Made by a program: the position numbers and the translations under genes. Positions 9,597 to 21,600 of a stretch of DNA of 64,000 nucleotides are shown here, piece by piece (the first letter of the stretch is position 1; every line of letters begins with the position of its first letter). The notes below the pieces were generated by a model, which saw nothing but the letters and a program-made list of their open reading frames with translations, made no database searches and was not told the origin of the DNA. The DNA is from Owenweeksia sp965214115 (lineage in GTDB: Bacteria; Bacteroidota; Bacteroidia; Flavobacteriales; Schleiferiaceae), in the NCBI GenBank assembly GCA_965214115.1, contig CBDCAU010000009.1, forward strand, positions 186,001 to 250,000. The letters are read 5' to 3'.

Positions 9597-12500
9597 TCTG
9601 CCACTGCAAAGTGACGGTGGAACTGGTTTTTCCTGCGATGGTCAAATTTTGCGGTTTGGGGCAACTCGGCGCTTCTTGAAAACTGATGTCGTCCACCGCC
9701 ACGTCCGCGCGGTTGCCGAACACGGTCTTGGTCGCCTTGAAGCGGATGCGCACAGTGTCGTTGGCGTAAGCGGAAAGATTGACAATGGCTTCTTTCCAAG
9801 CGTCGGCGGAAGAAGTTTGCTGCTGGCCCGTAAGCGTGGTGAGATTGACATAGCCGCTTCCGTTGTCAATTTCTACCGAAAGGCTGCCAATGTCCTGACC
9901 AAACAGATGGTACCAAAAACTGAATTCCGGCGTGTTGAGCGATGAGAGGTCGATAAAAGGGGTTTCCAAAAAGGCATCGAAAGGAGTGGTGCCGCCAAAA
10001 AGCGTTTCGGTGTAGATATATTTTCCGCTGCCGGAAGTATGGTCGCCGGAAGGCCCCGTTTGGAAAGGCGCAAACGCGGGTGGGCCGGGTTTCCAAAAAT
10101 AGGATTGGAGGGGCGTCCTGTTCCAGCATTGCGCCACGCTGCCCGTATCAACAAAATTTTGACCGATGACCCACTGTGGGCCGTCAAAATTTTCTGTAAA
10201 AGGCGCGGGGACAGGCAGGCAGACGGTGGACGCGGTGACCGGCCCCGTCCAAAAGCTGACATCGGTGGCCGAGCAACTGTCGCGCACGTAAAATTGGTAG
10301 GTCGTAGAGGGGTTCAATCCCGTTACCGAAAAAGGGTTGGCATTAGCGTTTACGACAGTGCCAGTGCCCAAAGTGAAACCGGGCGAGCCGTATTCAATCT
10401 GCCAATCGGAAGCGCCGCCGGAAGTCCAAGCAAGAGTTACGGAACTGGCACCCGCGCCGGTAACTGCCAAGCTGCTCGGCTGGGGGCAAGTAGGCTGCTC
10501 GTGCACGTCAAAATCATCAATGGAAATGCCCGCGTTGAGACTAAAAGGGTTTAGACGATAAGCCCGGAAGCGTACCTTGATGGTATCATTAGCGTAGCTG
10601 GAGATATTCACCACGGCCTCTTGCCACGGGTCGGTCTTGGCGGTCTGCTGTGGCCCGGCGATGCTCCACGCGGTAGTCCAAGTGGCACCGTCAAAAACTT
10701 CCACCGACAGGGAATCGATATCGGAGCCAAACAGGTGATACCAAAAGGTCAATTCGGGGATGTTGAGCGGGGAAAGATCAATCAGCGGCGACACCACCTC
10801 GGCACGCAGGGTGGGGGCGAAACCGATGCCGAACACGCGCCGCGCCATCAGGAATTTCCCGTTGCCGGAAGTGTGGTCTTGGTGGGGCCCGCTGGTAAAA
10901 AGCGGGCTGCTGGTTTCGGCGCTAAAGCGGTATTCGTTGCCGCGCTCGCGCTCCCAGCAAGGATCGATGGCGCCGGGCGGGCCAAAGGGGGAGACTACCC
11001 AATTCGAACCATCAAAATTTTCGGTAAAAGGAGCTGCGGCTGGGTTGCAATCCGTGGTGTCGCCCACCGGGCCGGTCCAATCGGAAACATCATTGGCGGC
11101 GCAACTGTCGCGCACGTAAAAATCGTAGCCCGTATTGGGCGAAAGGCCGGTAACGGTGAAGGGATTGGAACTGGCGGAAACGATGGTGCCATTGCCTTGC
11201 ACAAATCCAGGCGCGCCGTATTCGATTTGCCAATTAGCCGCGCCGCCGCTCTGCCATTGCAGCGTAGCCGTGGAATTCGTCATCCCGACAAGGGTAAGAA
11301 ACTGCGGTTTGGGGCAGCTCGGCTGCTCGTGAATATCGATGTCGTCGATGGCAATATCGGAGGCATTCCCGTTCGGGGTCTTTATCGCGCGGAAGCGCAA
11401 CTGAATCGTGTCGTTCGCATAAGCGGAAAGATTGACCACCGCCTCCTTCCAAGCGTCGGCCTTGACGGATTGCTGCTGGCCGGAGATAGACCATTCCAAA
11501 TTCCAAAGCCCGTTGCCTTTGGTGACGTATAATTCCAGCCCAGAAACTTGCGCGCCGAACATATGATACCAAAAGGTCAGTTCGGGAACGGTGAGGGGGC
11601 TGGCGTCCACCAGCATCGTATGAACGTCGGCGGTGGTAACCGGACTATTGAAAAATCCCACAAAATCGGCAAAAAGGTATTCACCATTGGCCGTGCCGGA
11701 AGTGTGATCCACGCTGGGGCCGGTATTGAACGGCGGGAAGTTGGGCGGGCCGCCTTTCCAGTTGTAATCGCCAACGGGACTGCGCCGCCAGCAGTTGGCG
11801 ATGAAACCCGTATCGTTGAAATTGAGGCCGGGGCCAAAGTTGGGATTGGCAAAATCCCGCGAAAGCGGCGCGACGGCCGGGTTGCACAAGGTCTTGAACG
11901 AAATTGGGCCCACCCAAACGGAAACATCGCCTGGGCCGCAACTGTCGCGAACGTAGGCTTGGTAGGAAGTATTGGGCAAAAGTCCGGTGAGGGTAGCAGG
12001 ATTGGAATTGGCAGAAATTCGGGTGCCGCTACCTATGGAGAAATTGGGCGCGCCGTATTCGATTTCCCAATCGGAGGCCACTCCCCCGCTGGTCCAGCTC
12101 AAAGTGGCTTCGTCCAGCCAAACGTAATCCACCGCCAAGTTCTGCGGCTTGGGGCAGCTCGGCGCTTCGTGGATGGAAATATCGTCGATAGCCGTCTCGC
12201 TGCCTCCAAAAAGTGGCACAATCACCTGAAAACGCAAGCGCACCGTTTGATTCGCATAACTGGTCAGGGACACAATTTGCTCGTCCCAAGCATCGGTCTT
12301 GGAAGTTTGCTGCTGCCCCGTCTTGGAAAAAAGGTTGGTAAAAGTTTGCCCGCCGTTGGTGGAAACATCCACGTTCAAAGTCCCGATTTGATTGCCAAAA
12401 AGATGCGTCCAAAACGTTAGCTGGGGCGCGGTGAGCGGTGTCAAATCGATTGCGGGGGTGATGATGAAAGCCGTGTCTGGGAAGGTTCCGAACTCCACTC

Positions 12501-13491
12501 TATCGGAAAAAAGATATTGCCCGGAGCCGGTGGTATGGTCGCCGCTGGGGCCGGTGCCGAAAGACGGGAAGGGTGGCGGGCCGGGCGTAATTGTAAAGTG
12601 ATTGGCGTGGTTGCGGGTAAAGCAAGTGTCGATGCTCCCATTGTCAAAAAAACTGATGGAGGGCAGCACCCAATCGCTGCTTTCAAAATCTTCCGTCCAC
12701 GGCGCGCTTACGGCGGCGCAGGTGGTTTGGAAAGAAGAAAAAGCCGTCCAAAAACTCACGTCGTTGATACCGCAACTGTCGCGCACCCTGAAATCATAAG
12801 TCGTGCTGGCGTTCAATCCCGACAGGAGGTAAGGCTTGGACGACACGTTCACCAAAGTGCCCGAACCGGGCGTAAAACCAGATGGGCCGTATTCGATTTG
12901 CCAATCGGTGGCGCCGCCGGACGTCCAGTCCAAGGTGGTGCCGGTGGCGGAAATTCCGCTGACGGAAAGGGAACTGGGCGCAAAGCAAACGGGCGGCGGC
13001 CCGTGGGTCACCTTTATTTTGAAGGTGTTGTTGTTTACTTTTTGGTCGCCTTGGTCGCAGGGCGGGGAGCTGCCAAAGGTGCGGAAGGCGTGCAGCCTGA
13101 ACTGAAGCCCGCCCGCCGATACAAGTCCATTGGCGATAGTTAGACCACTGCGGTTATAAGATACCACCCCATTACTGGTGACAGATGGGCCTGAAGTAAA
13201 ACTACTCTCTTTATTTCCCGTGGTTACGCATTCTAAATACGACCATTGTTCGATTTGCCAGCCTCCTCCCAATGCCTCAATATCGTATTCCACTTCAACG
13301 GACGAAACGAAACGGCCAGCAGGCACATTGACCGTAAGTGAAATGGGACAAGTAGAATTGGCCGAGGTATCCAAAACTTGGCTGAACTCGGTGTCTTCAT
13401 CGCCCATAGAATAAAGGGCAGAATCTACCACCAACTGGGAAAATAAGGGAAACGAAAGCAGAAAAGTGGAGAGGGCGAGAAAATTTTTCAT
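9469..13491 (-). CDS. Giant Fn3/MAM-like/PKD surface protein, N-terminal part (frameshifted)
   Basis: The start is set at the ATG at 13491 (MKNFLALSTFLLSFPLFSQ), which gives a proper signal peptide; an in-frame ATG nine codons earlier would precede it with a charged tail. After about 150 unassigned residues shared with the paralogue at 33717, the protein alternates Fn3 domains (motif TSGGASDWQIEYG) with MAM-like modules. These begin APFTENFDG, contain SGQQQT followed by DAW, and end IDDxxxHEQPSCP. The frame is lost after TLQWQSGGGG: homologous units read SGG then xxDWQIEYG, so one G too many in the G8 tract explains the break. Joined, the protein would be about 2,242 aa with 7 Fn3, 6 MAM-like and 3 PKD domains plus a T9SS tail. 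The final 40 or so residues of this frame are out-of-frame sequence. Confidence 0.88.
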   Translation of the reverse strand: MKNFLALSTFLLSFPLFSQLVVDSALYSMGDEDTEFSQVLDTSANSTCPISLTVNVPAGRFVSSVEVEYDIEALGGGWQIEQWSYLECVTTGNKESSFTSGPSVTSNGVVSYNRSGLTIANGLVSAGGLQFRLHAFRTFGSSPPCDQGDQKVNNNTFKIKVTHGPPPVCFAPSSLSVSGISATGTTLDWTSGGATDWQIEYGPSGFTPGSGTLVNVSSKPYLLSGLNASTTYDFRVRDSCGINDVSFWTAFSSFQTTCAAVSAPWTEDFESSDWVLPSISFFDNGSIDTCFTRNHANHFTITPGPPPFPSFGTGPSGDHTTGSGQYLFSDRVEFGTFPDTAFIITPAIDLTPLTAPQLTFWTHLFGNQIGTLNVDVSTNGGQTFTNLFSKTGQQQTSKTDAWDEQIVSLTSYANQTVRLRFQVIVPLFGGSETAIDDISIHEAPSCPKPQNLAVDYVWLDEATLSWTSGGVASDWEIEYGAPNFSIGSGTRISANSNPATLTGLLPNTSYQAYVRDSCGPGDVSVWVGPISFKTLCNPAVAPLSRDFANPNFGPGLNFNDTGFIANCWRRSPVGDYNWKGGPPNFPPFNTGPSVDHTSGTANGEYLFADFVGFFNSPVTTADVHTMLVDASPLTVPELTFWYHMFGAQVSGLELYVTKGNGLWNLEWSISGQQQSVKADAWKEAVVNLSAYANDTIQLRFRAIKTPNGNASDIAIDDIDIHEQPSCPKPQFLTLVGMTNSTATLQWQSGGAANWQIEYGAPGFVQGNGTIVSASSNPFTVTGLSPNTGYDFYVRDSCAANDVSDWTGPVGDTTDCNPAAAPFTENFDGSNWVVSPFGPPGAIDPCWERERGNEYRFSAETSSPLFTSGPHQDHTSGNGKFLMARRVFGIGFAPTLRAEVVSPLIDLSPLNIPELTFWYHLFGSDIDSLSVEVFDGATWTTAWSIAGPQQTAKTDPWQEAVVNISSYANDTIKVRFRAYRLNPFSLNAGISIDDFDVHEQPTCPQPSSLAVTGAGASSVTLAWTSGGASDWQIEYGSPGFTLGTGTVVNANANPFSVTGLNPSTTYQFYVRDSCSATDVSFWTGPVTASTVCLPVPAPFTENFDGPQWVIGQNFVDTGSVAQCWNRTPLQSYFWKPGPPAFAPFQTGPSGDHTSGSGKYIYTETLFGGTTPFDAFLETPFIDLSSLNTPEFSFWYHLFGQDIGSLSVEIDNGSGYVNLTTLTGQQQTSSADAWKEAIVNLSAYANDTVRIRFKATKTVFGNRADVAVDDISFQEAPSCPKPQNLTIAGKTSSTVTLQWQSGGGGRLANRIRRTRLFFGKRDFDQRHFQSFYGYGTFSQHGL

Positions 13492-13644
13492 AGGAGAACA
13501 AATAATCGAACGATTCATTTTGCGGCGGAAGAAGCCAAAAGTACGAAAAGCACTACCATAAAAGGCTCATAAGAACCAATTGATTAGTAAGCTTTTGCAG
13601 AAAATTATTTTACGGAAACAGGCGGTGGCGAAATGAGGCTTTTT

Positions 13645-15168
13645 TCAGTCTTGAACGAATACTTTTCGCGTGGCGGTAAAGCCATTCTCAGTCTTCACGT
13701 TCAGCAAGTACATCCCAGCGGCCAAGCCATCCGTGTTCAACATCCCTTGGCCTTGCCTGATTTTGGCCTCCCTCAGTTTCACCCCTTTCAAATCATAGAG
13801 GAAAATATGCCCGTCCCATCGTTCGGAAAGTTGCACTTGGAAAGCGTCCGCCGTGGGATTGGGGAACACCTCTATTTTAGTTTGGGAAATTCCCGCCTGC
13901 TCGCTCAAGCCGATGCTGTTCGCACAGGCCGTGTCCGCGCAGCCATTGCTGTCCAGTTTTATGATCCAGCCGTTGGGGCCGATTCTGCCCGTTACGCTTG
14001 GGTCGCCCGTTTGGAAAATACCCCCACCGATAAAACCACCGTCTGGCGTGGGCGCTACGCCGAAGAGGCGGCTATCGTCGTCAGACTCGGCGTCCAAACC
14101 CTGCTGCGAGTAGGTGCGAAACCACAGGCTGTCGAGATTTTTATCCACCGCGAAGGTGTAGCCCAACTCGGAGCCTCCCTCATACTTGTCCTCTGCATTT
14201 CTGAGAGTACCTGCGCCTACATATTTTTCTTGTTGTTTTACCAATGTGTAGCTGAACATATCAGTAACTAAGCTCCCCATTTTATTTTCTTGAAGCACGA
14301 TGCCATTTTTACCGTCTATCAAGCTGAAGATGGGTCGAAAACGTGTGATTGGGTTCTGTGAAATAAAAATGGTGTCCACCGCCTCGGTGTAGAACACCAT
14401 CCAGTTTCCGTTGGTCGCAAGCTGCGCGCTAGCCAGTATATCCAACCCAGGCCCGCCATATGTCTTTTCCCACAGCTTGTTGCCCAAGGTGTCGGTCATC
14501 ATCAGCCAAGGGTCATTCTTTTTCGGGTTGGTCAGAGACTGTTTGATGCCTGTCATTAAATATCCCATTTTGGAGGGATAGACGTGCAATGGTAAGAGGC
14601 TAAGTGTAGGGTCGCGGTAAAAACGTTGCCATTCTGTATGGCCGATGCTGTCCAGTTTCAGCAAGTGAGCTTCGCGTTGATTGTTGTGGAAAATCGTGGC
14701 CGACACTGTAAAACCATCATCGGGAATGGCTTTTAATTGATTAAAAATACGCGATGAGGTATCAGAAAAACGCCGAGTCCAAAGTGTGTCAAGTTCTATG
14801 TCGAAAACCATCACAAAATTTGCCGAAAGGTCAATATAACCAGAAGTGAAAATATAGTTGCCGTAATTTGTAGTGTCCAAACTGATGAAATTGCTCGGCA
14901 ACAAACTTAGAGAGCTGTCTATTAAATCCTTTTGGTCTATCAATTTGCCAAATGCATCAAACTTGAGCAACCGGACAAAACTCTGACCTATTGCGGGGTT
15001 ATACATTTGACTCACCCCTACGTACCCGCTATCCGAAGGTAATATTTGCTGACAGGTCACCGCCTCCTGGAACGCTTCTTTGAAGCGTTCTTGGCTGCTT
15101 CCGGTAATGGAGATAAAAAACAAGAACCCCACTAAAGGGATTCTTGCTTTTAATGAAGTAGGTTGCAT
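13645..15168 (-). CDS. Secreted beta-propeller-like protein with T9SS type A sorting domain
   Basis: This 507-aa protein has a signal peptide (LVGFLFFISITGSSQ, residues 12-26). About 380 residues follow with propeller-like repeats, recognisable by recurring blocks such as LLKLDSIGHTEW, DPWLMMTDTLGNKLW and GWIIKLDSNG. Similar sequences in Bacteroidota are annotated as T9SS proteins with delta-60 or kelch-like repeats, but I cannot assign one family. The C-terminal 80 residues are a T9SS sorting domain (VFPNPTADAFQVQL ... AAGMYLLNVKTENG). Its start codon lies one base past the stop of a 49-codon ORF (15170-15319), which suggests coupling if that ORF is expressed. The 3' end is separated from the giant adhesin gene by about 150 bp. 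Function unknown; the protein is probably on the cell surface. Confidence 0.85.
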   Translation of the reverse strand: MQPTSLKARIPLVGFLFFISITGSSQERFKEAFQEAVTCQQILPSDSGYVGVSQMYNPAIGQSFVRLLKFDAFGKLIDQKDLIDSSLSLLPSNFISLDTTNYGNYIFTSGYIDLSANFVMVFDIELDTLWTRRFSDTSSRIFNQLKAIPDDGFTVSATIFHNNQREAHLLKLDSIGHTEWQRFYRDPTLSLLPLHVYPSKMGYLMTGIKQSLTNPKKNDPWLMMTDTLGNKLWEKTYGGPGLDILASAQLATNGNWMVFYTEAVDTIFISQNPITRFRPIFSLIDGKNGIVLQENKMGSLVTDMFSYTLVKQQEKYVGAGTLRNAEDKYEGGSELGYTFAVDKNLDSLWFRTYSQQGLDAESDDDSRLFGVAPTPDGGFIGGGIFQTGDPSVTGRIGPNGWIIKLDSNGCADTACANSIGLSEQAGISQTKIEVFPNPTADAFQVQLSERWDGHIFLYDLKGVKLREAKIRQGQGMLNTDGLAAGMYLLNVKTENGFTATRKVFVQD

Positions 15169-15169
15169 C

Positions 15170-15319
15170 TTAGCGGCTTATGAAAACCTTCGTTGTAAAT
15201 GAAAAGTCTTTACTGAACCTATCCGCATTGCGCGCCGAGTAAGTATCGAAGGTAGTAGAAATTAGGGCAGAAGTGAAAAATGAATAAAGCAAAAAGCTGA
15301 GGGACAGTAGTTTTTTCAT
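15170..15319 (-). CDS. Small possible secreted peptide, 49 aa
   Basis: The ATG at 15319 opens MKKLLSLSFLLYSFFTSALIS, a convincing signal-peptide-like start, followed by only 28 more residues (TYSARNADRFSKDF ...). The stop is at 15170-15172, one base before the ATG of the T9SS protein at 15168. It could be a small exported peptide, a translated leader, or the surviving N-terminus of a decayed secreted protein. I do not recognise it. It is too short to judge codon use. Confidence 0.35.
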   Translation of the reverse strand: MKKLLSLSFLLYSFFTSALISTTFDTYSARNADRFSKDFSFTTKVFISR

Positions 15320-15546
15320 CGCTGAATGGAAAAAATTTTCATTTGAATAGGAGTTCAAATGTATGAAATTGCTGACACTAATAACGATGAAGGAAATTCC
15401 TAATGAGTAGGGGTTTGGAAGAAATGTGTTTGCAGAATAGGAGAAGTGGGCGAAAGGAGTAGGGTAATAATAATTGAAAAAGGATCTACGCTGGTGCTTT
15501 CTTATTTTGGGATAGAGTATTCCATATTCAAAAAAATTAAATAAAA

Positions 15547-15580
15547 AAACCGCCCCCGGCTATGCATCTGAGGGCGGTTT
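15547..15580 (-). terminator. Rho-independent terminator of the giant Gly-rich gene
   Basis: The arms AAACCGCCC (15547-15555) and GGGCGGTTT (15572-15580) form a GC-rich stem. Read on the minus strand, a run of T follows immediately. It lies 25 bp beyond the stop at 15606. Confidence 0.8.
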
Positions 15581-15605
15581 GTCATTTCCAAATTCCAAAA
15601 ACCTC

Positions 15606-18600
15606 CTACTCCCTCACCACCTTCACGGTGAACACCTGCCCCCCCTGCACGTAGCGCACGAAGTAGAGCCCGCTGGCGCGGCCGCCTAGGTCGATGTCCA
15701 GCACCGGCGGGTCGCCCGCGCCGCGTTGGATGCGCTCCACGGTTTTCCCGGCAAAGTCCGTCACGGCCACCTCGGCCGTCTCCCCCTCCACCAAGACCGG
15801 CAGCAGCAGCGTGAGCCTGCCAGTGGTCGGGTTGGGGAAGGCCTCGATGGACAGGCCTTCCGCTAATGCGGTGCCCTCCCCCAAGGCTTTCACCAGCACG
15901 GGGCTGCCGTTTTTCTCTAGGTCCATCCGGAAGCTGAACCCGCCCCGGTCGTTGGGCTTGCTGAAGTTGCGCAGGACGACCGTCAGGGTGTTCGTCCCCG
16001 TCACGAAGACGTTGTCCAGGTCGCTGGGGCCCACGAAATCGTAGGGCTCGCCGCCGCTGGCCATCACGTTGCCGTTCGCCACGGGGTCGGCCGGCAGGCT
16101 GCCCAGGAACTGCGCGTCGTGCGCCGGGCGCTTGTAGTTGGCCGTGGCCACGCTGTTCTCGCGCAGCAGCTTCGTCCCGTTCACCCATATCTCCACCATA
16201 TCGTCGAAGGTGGCGCGGAATCGCGCGTCCAGCCCCGCGTGGTCCGCCAGCTCGAAGGTCTTGCGGAAATAGCGGATGTTGTTGCCGGAGCTCTTGATGA
16301 CCTGCGGCGCGCCCGCCACCGGCTCGATGGTGGCGAAGCTGTAGGGCTGGCCGATCTCCACCGGCAGGGTGAAGGTGGGCGGCGGCGGCAGGTTCGCAAC
16401 GCCGTTCCAGCGGCCGCTGAAGTTGCTCGGCATCACCACCGTGCTGCGCCTCCACGAGGTGTCGCTCACGCAACTGTCGCGCGTGGCCACGTTGTTGCCC
16501 GGGCAGCCCGCGTCAGTGCGCACGATCAGTACCGTGGTGACGATGCTGTCGCAGCCCGCTTGGTTCGCCAGGGTGTCGTTGAAATTCCCCGCCATCGTCC
16601 GGAAGCTGCCGCCCGCGAAGGCGCTGTCGCCCTGGCAAATGGAATCGCTCACGGCGGTCATACCCGTCGGGTTCACGATGAGTTCCGCGGTCGTGACACT
16701 GTCGCAGCCGTTTGCGCTCGTAGCGGAATCCGTGAAGAATCCCGCCGTGCTTTCAAAGTTGCCGAAAATCATCGCGGAGTCGCCGTCGCAAATCTCGACC
16801 GCCATCGTGGTATCGTTGAAATTGGGGTTCACTATGAGTTCGGTTGTCGTCACGCTGTCGCAGCCGCTCCCACTTGTCGCGGAATCGGTGAAGAATCCCG
16901 CTATGCTTTCAAAGTTCCCGAAAATCATAACGGAATCGCCGCCGCAAATCTCGACCGCCATCGTGGTATCGTTGAAATTGGGGTTCACGATGAGCTGCGT
17001 GGTCGTCACGCTGTCGCAGCCGTTGGCGCTCGTAGCGGAATCGGTGAAGAAGCCGGCCGCGTTCTCAAAGTTCCCGAAAATCATCGCGGAGTCGCCGTCG
17101 CAGATCTCGACCGCCATCGTGGTGTCGTTGAAATTGGGGTTCACGATGAGCTGCGTGGTCGTCACGCTGTCGCAGCCGTTGGCGCTCGTCGCGGAATCCG
17201 TGAAGAAGCCTGCCGTATTCTCAAAGTTCCCGAAAATCATCGCGGAGTCGCCGCCGCAGATTTCTACGGCAGCGGTCGTGTCGTTGAAATTGGGGTTCAC
17301 GACCAGTTCGGTTGTCTTCACGTCGCCCGAGAGCGAGGTGTCGGAGAAGAAGCCCGCCGCGCCCTCAAAGTTGCCAAAAACCAGCGCCGAATCGCCCTCG
17401 CAGATGGCGACGGGCGCGGTGGTGTCCACCGAGTTCGCCCGGCAGTCCACGTCCAGCCGGAAGCTGAACCCGCCGCGGTCGCTGGCCCGGCCCAGGTTCC
17501 GCACCACCACCACCACTTCGTTCAGGCCGCTCTGGAAAATGGTGTCCAGCTCGCCGGGCGTGAGGCTGTCAAAGGGCTCCGCCGCGCCGTTCGGGTTCTG
17601 GGCCGTGCCGTTGCCGTTGAGCTCCGCGTCCAGCGTGGGGTTCATAAAGGTGCTGGGCAGGAAGTTGTAGGTCGCCGCGAAGAACTCGCCGTTGACATAG
17701 ATTTCCGCTTGGTCGTCCACCGAGAGGCGCACCCGCGCCTCCACATCTTCATTGTTCTGCAAAGTGAACTCCTTGCGGAAATAGCGGATGCTGTTGCCCG
17801 CCCTTATCACCCGCGCGGAGTCCACGGAGTCGATCGTGGCGAAGCTGTAAGGCTGGCCCTCCTGCGCCTGCAGGGTGTAGCTGGAGACGGGGGGCAATAT
17901 TTCATTTACCCCGTCCCAGTTGCCGCTGAAGTTAGACGGGGTGACCACCGTACTCTCCATAAAGTTGCTGTCCGAGACCACCACCGCCCCACAGGGGCCG
18001 GAAGCACAGGCGCCGCTGGTGTCAAAGGCCAGTTCCGTCACCGTCACGCTGTCGCAGCCCGCCGCCGTCAGCGACGAATCGGTGAAGAAGCCGGGCGTGT
18101 TTTCAAAATTGCCGAAGATCATTGCCGAGTCGCCCGCGCAGATGACCACCGGGGCGGTCGTGTCGCTGAAGGTCGGGTTCACCGTCAGGGTGGTGACCAG
18201 TATGCTGTCGCAGCCGTTGCTAGAGGACAGGCTGTCGGTGAACACGCCTGAGGCCGCCTGGAAAGCACCTCCCAAAAAGATGCTGTCGCCGCCGCAGATG
18301 GCGGTGTCCGCCAATACCGCTGGGCGGTTGTTGGTGTCCATCACTATCACGGTTACGTCAATGGAACTGCTGTTGCTGGACGCGTCCGTGGCGGTGAGCT
18401 GTACGGTATTGACGCCAATGTCGGAGCAATCAAAATGACTTTGGCTCAGGCTGAGCACCGCCCCGCAGATGTCCAACGCCCCGATGCCGAAAGTGTCCGG
18501 CTGCACGGTGGCGTTGCCGCTATGGTTCAAAAAAACGATGATTTCGGTCTCGCCGCTCTGCACTGTGTCCGGCGAAAGGTCGCCGCGTACCCACACTCGG

Positions 18601-21600
18601 TGGATAGTATTATTTTGGGATCCGTGGGGAAAATCGTCCATTTCCCAGCGAACTCCTCCACCCTTTATGTTCCAATGAAAACTGCCCCCTCTGTAAAAGG
18701 GGTGCTCAACGAGGGCAAGATCGCCCTGATCAGAAAAATCTTGTAGAGCGCTGCCGGGCAGGTTGGCGGTGTGGCCTCCCAAAAGGGTGTGGCTGTTTTC
18801 CAAGCCGTTGAACGAGCCTAAACCAGTCTTCACATAGTCGGTGAACCTGGCCGAGTCGGCGGTGAAGCTCAACACGCGGTTATGCCCGCTGGTAATCCCG
18901 TAAAAACGCAGCTCTTCAAAATCCAGCGCGCTGGCCAAACTGTCGCCAACGTGACCCCAGGTGGCGCTGCCCGATTCATCATCGCCCAAGCTGGAAGCGG
19001 GGTTCAGCAGCGGCAGCGAAGCGTTGCGCACGTCCAGTGCGGGATTGGTGCCGCCTTGGTGCACATAATTTAAAATTTGCAGCCAGCCGCCGCCCGCATT
19101 ATCGTTGTCCAGCTCGCCTTCGAACTGGATATTGCCAATGTCGAAAAAATATCTTCCGCTGGGCACCTTGCCCACATTGGCAGGCAGCAGATTGGTAAAG
19201 GGGTTTTGCTGCGTGCCCGTCTCACCCGTGACGAAAAGTGAAGGACTTATGGTATCCAAAACCGTTACCGTAGCCCTGCAAGTATCAGTGTTTTGGTTGG
19301 CGCCCGTGGCGGTCAGTATCACCGTGTTCGCGCCTAAATCCGCACAGGTGAATGTGCTTTTTGAGATGGACAACAAGCGATCTGGGCAAGCTGTGCTGCC
19401 ATCGTCCACAAAGCTGGGGTCGATGACGGCCTTGCCTTCGGCATCCAGATAGATAGTGGTATCTCGGCAACGCGCCTCCAGTTGCGGGCAGGGTATGGTA
19501 ATTTTTACAAAACCGTTGCCCGTGTTGTCGCCGGGGAAAAACAGGGTGGCCGTGTCCCGCGAAAAGGAAGTACCCGCCTTGCCCTGGAAGCCTGTCGTAT
19601 CAGTACCCGCATCGCCCCCCGTGGCGCCGCCGCCGCCGCCGCCCGCACCGCTGAGAGCACCGCCATCAGATAAAAATACCCCACCCCCGCCGCCGAAGCC
19701 AAAGCTGCTGCAAACCCGGCTACGGCCACCGTTAATAGCAGCCTTCCCTCTGAATATGTTTGGACTTCCATCATTTTCAGCACTGCCACCACCGCCTACA
19801 CCACCGGGACTTCCTTTTCCCACGCCCCCCGGCCCGCCGGCCGAATCTTGAAGAACGGTAGCGTCTTCCCCATCCAATACAACATTTCTGTCTTGAAAAG
19901 CGCCACCGCCGCCGCCGGCTATCAGCAAAATGTTAGGCTCCGTGAAATCCGAAAAACCTGAATTGCCCACGGCAACAAAGGTGGCGCCGCCGCCGCCCGT
20001 GCGAGCGAATACACGGGAACCGCTGCCAGCGATATGTCCCTCACAGCCTTGCCCTGCCACTAAGAGCTGTAGGGTTTGCCCTGGGGTAACGGCTACATTG
20101 GAGACCAAACGTACCCCGCTGCCGCCAACAGTTGTGACAAACGGATCATCCGAATTATCGGGCGTACCCCCTTGGCCGCCCGCTGCTTCTATGGTAAGTT
20201 GGAAAACGTCCTGAGGCACGGTGAAGGTCTGCAGCCCGTTGGTGAAGTTGAAGAGGGTGTCCACAAAGAAGTCCACTGGGCAATTGAGCGGCGGGGTTAG
20301 GGTGTCGGCTATTGTAACAGTAAATGAAATAGTATCCGAATTGCCGACCTCGTCTTCAATAATGAAGGTGTTGACGGTAGTCCCGAGGAGGAAGGTGGAG
20401 CCACTATCCAAACCCGAAATTTGCGAAAAGCGACAAACCGACCCCGCGAAAGTGGGGGCGGGAAAGTGGACAATGGCGCCGCCGCAGGTATCCACGACAA
20501 TATTGGTGTCGTTTGGCACGGAGGCAAAGGTGGGCGAAGTGGTATCTTTCAAGGTTACGGTAAAATGGCAAGTATCGTTGAATCCCGTCACATCTTCCAG
20601 CACAAACCGGATGAGCGTAGTTCCTAAAGAAAATACAGACCCACGGGCCGGCCCGTTAATTTGTAAAATGGCATTGGGCGGAAGCGCGCATCCGCTGTCC
20701 ACGGTAGGCATATTGAAATTTACGATGCCCGTTCCGCTGCAAGTATCGATGAAGATGGTGGTGTCATTGGGGCAAGAGGTAAAGAAAGGCGGAGTGGGGC
20801 AAGGCGGGAAAGTAATTTTCACGAAACCGTCGCTATCGTTGTCCGCGGGGAAAAATTGCGTAGTGAGCGTATCCCGGGAGAAGGAAGTGCCGCCTTGGCC
20901 GCCATTCAGGTTTTGGCCATCGCCACCAGCAGCGCCACCGCCACCGCCGCCGCCATTATCAGCCCCGCCGCCTCCGCCAAAACCACCCGATGCGCTGCCT
21001 GGGAAGCCACTGCCGCCCGCCGCTCCGTTCACCGCCGCTAAGCCACCCCTGAATCCGCCACCATTGTTTTCCGCCGATGCGCCGCCCCCAGATTTCCCCG
21101 CACCGCCGACAGCCCCTCCGGGACCCGAAGCGGAATCCTGCAAGGCGGCCGCGTCGTTTCCGTTAAGGTTAAACTCAGCGCCGCCGCCGCCGCCAGCCGC
21201 CGCCCAAAGGTTAGCTGCGGTAAAATCGGCGAAGCCTGAATTGCCTAAAGCCAAAAAGGTACCTCCGCCACCTCCGCCACCGTCGCTTACGGAGTTCCCA
21301 TTACCAGCATTGTCTCCACCCTGCTCTCCCACAATTATTTGCAAGGTTTGCCCTGGCGTTACCGGAAAAATGGAGTTCAAGCGTGCCCCCTTGCCGCCGA
21401 CGCCCGATGCAGCCATTATGCTGTTGCCACCGCGGCCCCCCGCTGCTTCTATCGAAATCCGGGAGACTCCCGGCGGTACCGTATAAGACTGTAGGCGGCC
21501 CGTGGCCGAAAACATTTGGCCGCGGATGTAGCTGATTTTCACAAAACCGTTGCCGCTGTTGTCTGCTGGGAAAAACTGTGTGGTGAGCGTATCCCGTGAG

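Noticed and set aside
16119..18251. Plus-strand frame of 710 codons opposite the Gly-rich giant gene
   Set aside because: It is antisense to a protein with clear domains and repeats, is rich in His/Arg/Val as expected from reverse-reading GC-biased codons, and has no family motif. The tandem coding repeat underneath explains its own repetitiveness.
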